Part shown: one piece after another, positions 48,534 to 57,899 of the stretch
Layout of the letters: each line of letters starts with the position of its first letter
Numbering within the stretch: position 1 is the first letter of the stretch
Source: Isoetes taiwanensis
Taxonomy: Eukaryota > Streptophyta > Lycopodiopsida > Isoetales > Isoetaceae
DNA length: 64,000 nucleotides
Assembly: GCA_021234155.1 (NCBI GenBank)
Contig: JAJEKV010000027.1
Location: forward strand, 14,148,993-14,212,992
Direction of reading: 5' to 3'
Notes under the pieces: model-generated
The model's input: the letters and a program-made list of their open reading frames with translations, nothing else
Databases searched by the model: none
Told to the model about the DNA's origin: nothing
Made by a program: the position numbers and the translations under genes

Positions 48534-49256
48534 ATGGCATCCCCTGCCGCAGAGGCTGGACATGGCAATTGGTTTCGCATATTTTTCCAATCTAAACCCA
48601 AACAATCTGGCGTTAATCAGGGTGCCTCTGCTGCTGCACAGGGTACACCTGAACAAGCAAATGGCCCTATCGAAGCGCCCTCTAAGCGACGAAATTGTTG
48701 GGAATGGTGCGATTTCTTTCCCTCTTGTGTTGGATCTTAGTTTGATTTAATCTGGTCCATGTTGCGCAGGTATATGACTATGTTGTTCATTCACCCTGTG
48801 AAAACCAAGGCGCTAACTGCTGGCTTTATAAGCCTCATTGGAGATATTATATGTCAGGTATTGTTATAGATAACTCTCGTCCCATGATGAAAATTGTATC
48901 GCAGAGAATTGAGTACAGAAGGGTTCTGATTGGAAGCCGCTTTAGGACACTAGTTAGATCGTGCAATAATGCATATGTAACTGCAAACTTAGAGGAGGCA
49001 ACTGTGTTAGTGGAGGTGACTTATGGCATTTCTGCCCTAAAGATGTTGTTGCTAGGTTGTGAAACCCCAAGCTAAATGTTCTTCAGAATCCACTTTGTGT
49101 GCATGAATATCAAGCATCCCATTGTCTATTTTTTATTTCTGGGATGGTTTATCATTTTCAGTTGGGTGTCGAGAAGCATAAAAATCTTGAAACAAAGCGT
49201 CTCTTTATATTTTTCTTTCTTGGACTGGCAGTGGTGGGGCCTGTATTACACTTTTG
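48534..49256 (+). CDS. Mpv17/PMP22-family membrane protein, first three exons only
   Basis: Three exons join in frame: 48534-48706, 48770-48857 and 49162-49256, with donors at gtgcga, gtattg and gtattc and matching acceptors. About 118 residues are visible. The first 50 are polar with Ala, Gln and Gly. The family signature follows: W-YMTMLFIHPVKTKALTAGF, then ISLIGDIICQ, then KHKNLETKRL, a hydrophobic segment, and GPVLHFW. Mpv17/PMP22 proteins are small four-helix proteins of mitochondrial inner, peroxisomal or plastid membranes with suspected channel or transport roles. An in-frame stop precedes the chosen ATG. The expected second half (helices 3-4, WP...NF...P..R block) was not found downstream, where a DUF7032-type relic and repeats begin. 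It is either truncated or interrupted by a very long intron. Confidence 0.8.
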
Positions 49257-49308
49257 GTATTCTTCTACTTAATCTGGTATAAGTGTTCTAATTCCTGCAT
49301 GTTATTTC

Positions 49309-50000
49309 TTATGTGGCAGTGTCATTGATCTTAAGAATTCTAATAGAAGGCTTCTGATCTGCAGCCTTGCTATTAAATCCTTGATTGTCCATCTCGGAAC
49401 TTCTCTGCTTACTCCCAAATTGGATCTTGTTAAAGATTGCAATCTTGATTGCCACCTGTAGAGTAGTTAGGAGCATCCTCCCAACAGCCATTTCTGGCAG
49501 TTTAGCCGTGATTGGGGCACAACCCCGATATATACACTTTGTATTCTTTATTCCATACATACATCAGAGTTTTGTTGTTCTTGATCTGTTCTCTTTCTTC
49601 CGTTCTTCAACAGATCTGCGCCCATTTTCTCGCATCAAACTGTTGCTCAATATTAGCTTGCAATCGTGAACGCACTGATTTAATTTTCCTGCTAACATAT
49701 CTAGATTGCTTTGCGTCTGCAGCTTGCCAAAATAACTCAAATCTATGCATTTTTTAGCTTCAGATCTGCATTCTCTCAGTGTTCTAATAATTGATGCCAA
49801 TAAATCTATGCAAATCCTGTTTTCCAGCTCAAAAACTGGTGATTTGGACAGATTTTCGATCTGGCTATATAATTATTCGGCGCGGTAATGAAGAATTTTC
49901 CATCTGCTGATGAATGCCTTCACTAAATTCGCATCATTAAACACACTGGACAACAAATCCTTCACAGTTTCTAGCAATTCTTCTGCGCAGAACAGATTAC
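49309..50000 (-). pseudogene. DUF7032/armadillo-repeat gene relic
   Basis: On the minus strand, from about 49995, one frame reads EELLETVKDLLSS, a FISRWKI block, an in-frame TAA at 49873-49875, then IENLSKSP. LASIIRTLRECRSEAKKC, DLSYFGKLQTQSNLDMLAGK and a VHDCKLIL block follow. This order matches the DUF7032 N-terminal region of plant armadillo-repeat proteins. After a frame change, 49370-49480 gives NKIQFGSKQRS, like the start of the first repeats. The stop, the frame change and the loss of the rest make it a pseudogene. It lies antisense to the Mpv17-like gene. Confidence 0.7.
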
Positions 50001-50010
50001 TATTTTCTCC

Positions 50011-50060
50011 TCTATACTGTTGATTAATGTTTTCTCCTCTATACTGTTCCATATTTTTTG
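50011..50060. repeat. Short tandem duplication
   Basis: tttctcctctatactgtt occurs twice, about 29 bp apart. Confidence 0.85.
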
Positions 50061-50064
50061 CTCA

Positions 50065-51460
50065 GAAATTGATAAACCCTACCATATCTGATCAATCCGA
50101 CAACACCGAATATAGACACTTCTGTTGGGGATAGATTTAAATCTTGATATTATGCTTATACACCTCAAGGGAATGCCTCCATGCATTGAGAAATGTATAT
50201 GCACAATTGAGGTATGTTGCAAGGTTAATTTAGAGCCACATTTCAAGCTTAGACTATTTCTGATAATTTGGTTTGTGCTTGTGTGGCCTGTCTATTTGGA
50301 CTATTTGTGCCATGTGTCAATCTTTGGGGCGCCAAGTCCTTAACACAAGTCAAGCTCTACCCACAAGCCCTTACCACAAGTAAGGGACCTCCTCCTTTAA
50401 TAACATTAATTCAAACGCACAGTTTTTTTCGTTTCACCTGTGTCCAATTCATACATGGTGGTTTATTTTTGGATGTGGTTACCCAAAATTTCATATATCA
50501 TATATTTTTCTCTACAAAAATAGTCTGAAAATGAGCCACAAACTCAAGACCATGGCAACAAGGATTCTCCAATTTAGACACATTTAGTTCAATTTTGCAA
50601 GCCCATAACTTGGATCCTTTTTTACTTGATACAAAAATCTACTTTGCTACGAGTTGAGCAAGAGAAATGTTCGTGGCGGCCTTGGCCGCCGCGATAAATT
50701 TCTTGTATAAGTAACTTACTTCTAAAGACGAAAAATTAGAAAGACAGATTCAAAAATTATATTTCAAATGTCATCTTTAAGTGGAGGCATCCCACTCAGA
50801 GTTTGCGCACCTATAGCTCTACTTTCCAATCTACATATCTGATTCCTATTTCAACAACCTTAAATGATTGGAGCATATGATCATATTAGCATTATTATCA
50901 TGCCAAACTTAAAAACTATATTATGGACCCAAATAACTTCAAGCAATAAACACTTTATTTTTCAACGTATAAATAAATGCTCCAAAAGAATCCCAATTGT
51001 TTGTGCTTGGAGTAATATTGCGTGCATTGCAACTCTTTTATAATACCTCCTTCATGTTGTTATCAGTCATGTTATGAGTCATTTATTGAGTCCTTTCAAA
51101 GGTCAAATAATTCTATAAATACGTGGTTAAAGGTTGGTCTCTTAACTACTTTACTATCTCAAAATGCTTAAGAATGGCCTAAGACAATGTCACGCAAAAG
51201 AAAAATATACATCTGCAAGTTATATAGTAGATCACTAAATGTTGCAACCAAGTGTTGCATAGCAACCAAGCCTTCCAAGCTTTTCTTCTTAGCTCAATAT
51301 ACATATAAAAAGCAAGTGCTTTCAAGATGTGCATTCAAAAGAAATGCAAATAATAGAACTGAAACCTTTTAAAATCTTATACACAGACTGCTAAAATGAA
51401 ATATTAAAAGCACCAAAATATGCAGATTGCCTACTCATCATTCCTACAGAATTGCAACAT
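50065..51460. other. No gene recognised
   Basis: AT-rich with short frames. I looked here for later Mpv17 exons (WY...K, NW..WP, NF..VP) and did not find a convincing one. Confidence 0.4.
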
Positions 51461-51464
51461 TGTT

Positions 51465-51530
51465 GGCCAAGACCATGCAGGTTGGTGTGCATTGTTCCGG
51501 GTTCAAATCTCTCAAAAATTAGAGGTTTAA
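51465..51530 (+). repeat. Possible tRNA-like segment
   Basis: tggccaagaccatgcaggtt, then ccgggttcaaatctc (a good B-box) about 25 nt later. The A-box is poor, so this is a weak call. Confidence 0.3.
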
Positions 51531-51534
51531 ATAG

Positions 51535-52020
51535 GGCAAACATATACCTCCTCTTTATTATTAATTCTAGTATAAACATCTTTAAGGAATGGGACACAAC
51601 TCACCATTGTAATTGTGTAATTCTTCAAAATAGTATCCAATGACGTCAAGCTACCATTTTGAAGAATGGAACCATATGTCCATGCTAGACTGTCAATGCC
51701 ATGATAATGTAGGGCATAGTGGTTGTATGTATTTAAGATTGTGGATGTGGTATATATAGGGTGTATGTCAATATCGACTTTTAATGTATGTGGGGGCATG
51801 TGTTAATGCCTTCAAGACCTAATGTAGGGCATAGTCAGTTGTCTAGTTCAAGATAGATGGAATAATCACATTTATCAACCACTAAGGATATCTTTTTATT
51901 TCAAGTCATTTTTCCATTATCCTTAACGTCCTGGGCCTCTGCATTTAGCCGTAGGATGAAATCCCAGCCGTCTATTCTAAGAGGTTATATCCAGTAACAA
52001 TTTGGCGAAAACTGTTATGA
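51535..52020. other. No gene recognised
   Basis: Nothing recognised apart from the repeated phrase aatgtagggcatagt at about 51707 and 51822. Confidence 0.4.
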
Positions 52021-52027
52021 CCATAAC

Positions 52028-52051
52028 AGGATGTTATGTCCATAACATCCT
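52028..52051. repeat. Perfect 11-bp palindrome
   Basis: aggatgttatg and its reverse complement are separated by 2 nt. Confidence 0.85.
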
Positions 52052-52284
52052 CTGTTCCCACGTGGTTGCCGTGGTAGATCGCAAAAGGCCGCCATAGCCA
52101 GGCCTCCGGCCTCCATAGCCAGACCTCCAAGCCATATGCAGACCTCTAGGCGGCCTCCAAGCGGCTTCTGGCCGATTCTTAAGTTCCAATCCGGTGTGGC
52201 GTCTCTGTTTTATAACAGAGCTGAGTTCTTGTGCAGAAGTGGAAGCCAAGAAGAAAGCAATTTTCAGGCTATTCTTGAAGAATC

Positions 52285-52410
52285 AGTCTTAGATCCGATT
52301 GCAACCAGGGTCTTCAGAGCTAAAAGCTCAGTTTTGGCAGCATGGAGGAGTCTTAGATCCGATTGCAACAGGGTCTACAACGCTAAAACCTCAGTTTCGG
52401 CAGCATGGAG
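52285..52410. repeat. Tandem duplication of about 64 bp
   Basis: Two copies start gtcttagatccgattgcaac and end ggcagcatggagg; they differ at several bases. A (GAGAAAACA)-like minisatellite of about four copies follows at 52563-52602. Confidence 0.9.
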
Positions 52411-52701
52411 GCGTTGCCAAAATGCCGTGTGCAAATCCGCCTCCCCATTGCAAAATCGAATCCCACTTCTAATCCGCCTCCCTGTGCAAATCGAATCCCC
52501 GCTCTGTTTAAATCCGCCCTCGCTCACCATTTTGCCTCGGATGTTCCATGTTACGCTTTTGAAAGAGAAAACCGAGAAAACAGAGAAAACAGAGAAAACA
52601 AAGAGAGTACTGGTTTATTTTTCTTGCCGGAATGCAGTGTAGGCTGCCAAGCTTGGCTATGGCGGCTCTGCCAAATGCCTCGGCCACAGGACGTTAAGGC
52701 C

Positions 52702-52862
52702 GATAACGTCCTCCCCTCGGAGTTATGGGCCAGGAAAATGGCCTTGTGGCCATGTGGCCACGAAATTCCTCGGCCCGTCATCGCCGTGCGGCCTCTAATT
52801 CGTGGCCACATGGCCACTCGGCCATTTTCCTGGCCCATAACTCCTCAGGTGAGGACGTTATC
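52702..52862. mobile_element. 160-bp fold-back (MITE-like) element
   Basis: The arms 52702-52766 and 52797-52862 are inverted repeats of each other with few mismatches. Both contain gataacgtcctc at the outer end, gagttatgggccaggaaaat in the middle and gtggccatgtggccacgaa inside. The loop is about 30 nt. The element is GC-rich and non-coding. The overlapping frames (52405-52881 and the opposite strand) are side effects of the inverted repeat. Confidence 0.8.
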
Positions 52863-52869
52863 TACCCCT

Positions 52870-53635
52870 TATCTTATGTGATACGTATACCATTAAGATT
52901 TCTAATGGGAATAATAGGTGTCGAGCAATGTTAAATATCATAACAACACAATTAAAGCACTTTATATCACAACCTTGAAGTGTAAGAGACCAAATTGTAA
53001 AGGAGATTTACACACTCATTCTATTTGGTTTTACTTCAATTTGCCTTTCTTACATTTGGCTCATTGGTGTTACTTCAAACCTTGCTTTCTTACAATTCAT
53101 TACTGTGCATTCATCGAACCTCTCACCTCGACAATAGAGCCAAGCAGTTGGCATGGTAGAAGAGGTAGCCCTTGTAAGCTTCTTTGCAAAACATTGTTTC
53201 AGTACATAAGCAAGCATCAACAGTAACTTCGGATTAGACATGTGTGGCTAGCATTTGAAGCCCCATTTCCAAAACATGAGCATTTCTTCTACAGAACTAT
53301 ACTTCTCAACGTGATTCCACAATAGGAAAGCTACTTATTACATATATTTGTGAATGTTATATGGATAAATTTCAAGCAAGGAAAAAACTTCTCAAGTTCC
53401 AATGTTACATGGACAAAATGTCAAGCAAGAAAAAAACGTCTAAGATGCTAATGCTATATGGACAAAACATCAAGCACGAAAGAAAGTTCTCAGGTGCCAG
53501 CTTAGCTATGATGTTCCTTCAACTAGTATTTCAAATAGTTTGTTTGGTGCACATGATTGAAATGAAGCAATCTGAAACAGTCATGATCACTTGCATACTT
53601 CAAAGTTTTAACTGCTAACATGTTCAATCATTCCT
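52870..53635. other. No gene recognised; short repeated block
   Basis: 53355-53490 has three diverged copies of atggaca(t)aa-tcaagca-gaaa, spaced about 45 bp. Otherwise nothing recognised. Confidence 0.5.
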
Positions 53636-53641
53636 CAGCTG

Positions 53642-53790
53642 TTGGCAAAACTATTGGCCAAAATTCTTGAGCAGCAACTGACATCATGGATAGAGGACAC
53701 AAAGATACGTGTCCTTCCACAGACAAGGTTCGCGCCTATACACCATATCATTTTGTTGAGGCGAGTATCTATAGATTTTGTCGTTTTATG
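53642..53790 (+). pseudogene. LINE RT finger-domain fragment
   Basis: The plus frame reads AKLLAKILEQQLTSWIEDTK and then RFAPIHHIILLRR. This matches AKLFATILESKLSAW...GFR...TIDQLVTTR of the 10-11.8 kb LINE. The fragment is short and joins directly to gag-protease sequence of another element. Confidence 0.75.
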
Positions 53791-53850
53791 TCTTTTTCTA
53801 AGCAATGTACGTAACTCTCCTATCAGACCTGAGAAATTTGAGTTTGTTAC

Positions 53851-54585
53851 ATGTTTCTCTCACGCCCCTCTATTTTTAGTCAGAACAGGGGTTATGCACC
53901 ATCCCAGGGACGCTCACCTAGCCGGGGGCCTCTCGCCTCAACCAGATACCATAAGCAAGATAAGAAAGTGTCCTTTACTGTACAGGATATGTCCTCCAAT
54001 ACTGTGGTAGCTTTCCGAGACATCCTACAAGCCATCCCCAAGGAAGCTCGCGATCAGTTGCGCAAGGACAAAGCTTATTTATGGTGTTTCCGACTGGGAT
54101 ATCGTATGCAGGAGTGCCCCTATATCACACAGGCTGCTCAAGCTCCTCTTTCCGAAGTGGATTGGGAGGATTGTGAACTGGAGAATGTTGCTGATGACGA
54201 GGCACCCCACTATATACAAGGTGAGTCTCACGTTTATGCCGCTATTGAGACAGATCAAGCAGATAGGCAACCTTATGTCATATCCACGGTTGGCCAAGTA
54301 GACCGTAAGCCCTTTATCATTCTTATGGACACGGGTAGTACGCACAATTTTGCCTCCCCTAGAATGGCAGAAGCCTTACAGCTGACTCCCTTGAAGTCAA
54401 AGCCATGTCCAATCACGTTGGCTAGTGGGGTCGTACGCTATACACAGGGTCGATGCATCAACTTGAACATTCAGTTGCCAGGAGCACCCGTTGCTCTAGG
54501 GGCCGAGATCATGAACATTGGCTGTTATGACCTTATTGTGGGTATGGAATTCTTGGCTGCTACAAAGGCAAACATTGATTTCTGA
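53851..54585 (+). pseudogene. Ty3-type LTR retrotransposon fragment (gag end plus protease)
   Basis: A 244-codon plus frame. The first part is Gln/Arg/Ser-rich, ending in a damaged zinc knuckle (WCFRLGYRMQECPY, lacking one Cys and the His of CCHC). The retropepsin follows, with the active-site box ILMDTGSTHNFAS (Asp at about 54328) and a downstream YDLIVGMEFLA block in place of the usual hydrophobic-Gly-hydrophobic-Asp-Trp-Leu. The frame stops at 54583, where reverse transcriptase should follow. No RT, RNase H or integrase was found. It is a truncated, non-functional remnant. Confidence 0.88.
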
Positions 54586-54689
54586 AAAGCGAGAAGTCAC
54601 CTTTAATGTATGCTTCCCTTTTTTAAAGTTGAGCAGAGCCACAAGTTTTTGGTCATAACACCTCATGAGCTGCTGCAACGTTGCTGGAT

Positions 54690-54805
54690 CTCCAAATGCT
54701 TTGACTCAATGGGCTTTTCTGTCCTCAATGATTAATGTCGCTAGCCCATCCTTCCAAATGCTCTGACTCAATGGGCTTTTCGACACATGTGGCTAGCCCA
54801 TCCGG
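54690..54805. repeat. Tandem duplication of about 62 bp
   Basis: Two copies share tccaaatgct-tgactcaatg, ggctttt and gtcgctagcccatcc / tggctagcccatcc, at about 54690 and 54752. They abut the 3' end of the Ty3-type fragment. Confidence 0.85.
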
Positions 54806-55089
54806 TAGGAAGGAAAAAAGAATTATTAAATGTCTACCAGAGACTCATAGGGTCTATGAGAGCAAAAACAGTAGAATGTTATGCAAATTACAAAATTTAG
54901 AGGTATGTTCAGTCTTTTCTAAGCATTTGTATAGCATCAAGAACAACAATGTAAAAGGGAATAACAAATCATGCCAACTGGTTAAATATATCCATTTATC
55001 AAAGTACCTGCAAAACATTGTTTAAAGTGCTATTGACCATTATATTGCACATGTTAATCTAACATGTGAATATAACCCATAACTGCCAT

Positions 55090-56502
55090 ATGGCAGTTCC
55101 CTAAGGAGCCAAGTGGGTCAATTAAGTACTAACCCTAAATCATAAGGAAAAAGGGCAAGAACCCTAAAAGTCACCTTTTGGGGTTCTAGGGGCGATGTTG
55201 AGCGATCAGAGGAACGTTTGGAGCAATACCGGACATAATTCAGTCTTGCAACAACAGTGAAGATCACTGTGCCTGATGATTCCAAGATCTTCATCCGTTT
55301 GCATCCGTTTCAGCGGCATGGACAAGTTCCAAGGCATTGGAGACATCCAAGGATCCGGTTAGTGTTGATTCTGCTAGTCGATGCAAGCTTTACGGCTGTT
55401 CTTAAGCTGGATAGTATCTGTTCTTAGTCCTAGATGATCTCTAGAATCCAAAAACCCATACCTGTAACATGGACTAACAAATGAATTCTAATCATGTTGA
55501 TTAGATTAGTTAGATTAGATCTGTGATATCTGTTATTTCGATTCATTCTATTATAGTATGATGAATGTTATCTCTGTTTCGCACCTCTTGTGTATTGAGA
55601 AGGGGGATAGAGACCCAGAGCCTTCTTAGAAGATGATTCTAGAACAGCCTTTTTGATTCCCAATTAATTGCGGCATGTGCATAAGAGCCCGCTTGCGCTG
55701 TGGGTGGAGGGGCCAGACCGGCTGACAAGGGGGAGCTTGTCTGATGGCAGTTGATCCCTCTGGTGTGTAAAGCCTACCGGGAACATTGGGGACTAGGCCT
55801 AACACCTTATGCACTGCGTGTGGCTCTGGTATGGGCTCGACACCTCTTGGGTGGTGAGGCCACCTTCAATATGGTTGAAGTCATAGACGAGCAGTGACTC
55901 TCTAGCCTGCCTGTCACTAGCATGTATCCTCTGGAGGAGAGAGTGATCTCCTCCCGCCTCATCGGGACTGGGGAGATGCAACCCAGAATTAGCCCCTTTG
56001 GCTATGCCCCCGGCAGGCTACAGTCCGGTCCCAAGACTTATCAGCCTATCTGCAAAGTATGCACAGGAGGGGCGGATGGAGTGGATTGCCCAACGGCCAT
56101 GTTCCTTTGCCAACCAAATCCATTTGCCATGAATTCTGTCTGCAATGACCTTTGAAGGACCAAGCCGTCAGTCTATCCCCAAGAGTCTGAGCCTGGGTAG
56201 GATTCATCCTTATTGATGTTGTTATCTCTTTTGATGTATGATCATGTTATGGTGATTCCACCCTTCGAGGTGATTATGTATTTGTTATGATGCTATGTGC
56301 GTATGTTTGTGTGCTTCCGCAGCTAGGTAGGTCCCAAGAGAGACGACATGAATGACGCGTCCGTTCCTCCCACACCGAATTCTGGCTCACCATCAAGAAT
56401 CTGATGTCAGGTGAACGGCCTCGTGTTGGCAGTATGGCTAACAGAAGGGAACCTCCTGTTTTTATACGATGGGAACATCATATACGAGCAGGGAATGTCA
56501 CA
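55090..56502 (+). repeat. Probable 5' LTR of an LTR retrotransposon (left edge uncertain)
   Basis: The sequence ends in ca just before a canonical primer-binding site, so it should be the 3' edge of a 5' LTR. The interval has no gene-like structure. It contains GC-richer patches (55680-56160) unlike the AT-rich flanks. The left boundary was not identified and no second LTR was seen in the window. Confidence 0.5.
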
Positions 56503-56503
56503 A

Positions 56504-56515
56504 TGGTATCAGAGC
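56504..56515 (+). promoter_or_regulatory. LTR-retrotransposon primer-binding site
   Basis: TGGTATCAGAGC is the classic plant primer-binding site complementary to the 3' end of initiator methionine tRNA. It starts one base after the LTR end (..tcaca). The internal region is lost within about 150 bp. Confidence 0.85.
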
Positions 56516-56666
56516 AATGATTTTGGCTGACCAAGATCGAGCACCAATTACCTGATAGCACTAATTTTCTAGAGAAACTCCAGTCTTGGAAAATACGTCT
56601 AAGCAAGAACCACGATTTGGAGGTTTCTTTTTCCAATTGTTAAAAAATTTTATTAAGCCAGAGCCC

Positions 56667-56739
56667 GACGACTCTCAACTAGTGCGAATGGCACTTATGA
56701 GACTTTCATAAGCCCCTTTGGTGCAAGATGAGAGTCGTC
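56667..56739. repeat. 73-bp element with 11-bp inverted ends, copy 1
   Basis: Ends are gacgactctca and tgagagtcgtc. The middle has tagtgcgaatggcacttatg and taagcccctttgg. A diverged copy lies about 200 bp downstream. Confidence 0.8.
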
Positions 56740-56868
56740 TACCTGATATAGGCTAGAAGTACCTAGACAGCCTAAGTAACCAGTCAAATTTAGCTTAAAA
56801 TAATTAAGTCAGCTGGTTTTGCATAATTATAATATTAAATTTAACACTTTTAAGTAACTTTTGATCCA

Positions 56869-56939
56869 CGATTCTCAGTTAGTGCGAATGGCACTTATGA
56901 GACTCTCATAAGCCCCTTTGGCCCATGGTGAGAGTCGTC
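56869..56939. repeat. 71-bp element with inverted ends, copy 2
   Basis: cgattctca ... tgagagtcgtc with the same tagtgcgaatggcacttatg core as 56667-56739; the left end is changed. Confidence 0.8.
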
Positions 56940-56989
56940 CGTTGGCTTTGACCCTTAACTGCTTTAATTAACAATTTTATTCCTTGGAA

Positions 56990-57050
56990 TGAAGGGATTG
57001 AATCCCTAACCTCTTAACAATAGGTCTAAACCTTACCAACTTGCCAATAT
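56990..57050 (-). repeat. tRNA-like SINE head (first of a cluster)
   Basis: On minus: ttggcaagttggtaaggttt (A-box-like) and, 25-30 nt later, gttagggattcaatccc (B-box-like). Confidence 0.5.
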
Positions 57051-57084
57051 CATGTTTTTTTTCATAGAATATATAAGAGTTTAA

Positions 57085-57160
57085 AGTAAGAAAGGGATTT
57101 GAACATCTGGCCTCTTAGCTCCAAGCCAAGAGCACTTACCATTAGACTAGGCACGATAAT
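57085..57160 (-). repeat. tRNA-like SINE head (second of a cluster)
   Basis: On minus: gcctagtctaatggtaagtg (strong A-box) and cagatgttcaaatccc (strong B-box). The best of the three in this cluster. Confidence 0.55.
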
Positions 57161-57214
57161 AGTGCAATATTGTGCTCGTTTCATCTAATTATTTAGCAAT
57201 CTTTTTCTAAACTT

Positions 57215-57295
57215 GTAAGAAGGATTTTGAACCTTCAATACAATTATCTAAGCGTTGTAGCGATGGCTTTCACCCTCGTGTATAGAGCATAGTGT
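57215..57295 (-). repeat. tRNA-like segment (third of a cluster)
   Basis: On minus: cgagggtgaaagcc (weak A-box) and tgaaggttcaaaatcc (B-box-like). Confidence 0.4.
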
Positions 57296-57606
57296 ACATC
57301 GCGATTAAAAATAATTCATGGGCGAATGAATGTGCAATTGAACCGATTATCGATTAGTTTGAAGGCAAGATATTCATAATATCGTTTACTTATAATGAAA
57401 TCATTTTAGTTGTACATTGATGATAATATGTTTTAAGTGTACTTATAAGATAAACTTAAATGGACTAACCATTATAGAAAGATATAACTTTGGAACCTTG
57501 TATAAATTTTCACGGTGACATAACGTAAAGTTACGACACGCCGTGTGTAAATAATACGCGATGAAATTGTTATGTATTATTTTAACATAAAATTGTTGAA
57601 GAGCAA

Positions 57607-57892
57607 GCGTCCAGACAACTCTCACAATGCGCCTAAGCAAGCCACTTGTGCGAATCTCACATTGCCTCCAGGCGCACCGTAAGAGTCCTTCTCCAAATTG
57701 CGTTAATGATTAATTATTTTGCCAAACAATCAAGCATAATGAGCTTATTTGGTTTGTAGAGCAGGATTATGACCTTAGTTACAGTTTAAAACTTACTCTT
57801 GACCCCCAAACAGACCATGACCCTCACGATGGGCCTAAGCCACTGGTGAGAAGCTCACAATGTCTCTAGGTGCACGGTAAGAGTCCTCCAAA
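57607..57892. repeat. Pair of about 75-bp repeats, spacing 207 bp
   Basis: At about 57613-57688 and 57820-57892 the blocks ctcac-atg-gcctaagc-a, cactggtga/cacttgtgcg, ctcacattgcct/ctcacaatgtct, aggcgcac/aggtgcac and ggtaagagtcct recur. Core words resemble the 73-bp elements at 56.7 kb (gactctca, agagtc). Confidence 0.7.
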
Positions 57893-57899
57893 AATTTGA

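Noticed and set aside
50125-50345. Possible later Mpv17 exon (VWPVYLDYL)
   Set aside because: The WP word alone is not enough; surrounding residues and phase do not fit the family, and no good acceptor was found.
52405-52881. 158-codon plus frame and its minus-strand counterpart
   Set aside because: They cross a minisatellite and a 65-bp inverted repeat; the apparent protein similarity between strands comes from the inverted repeat.
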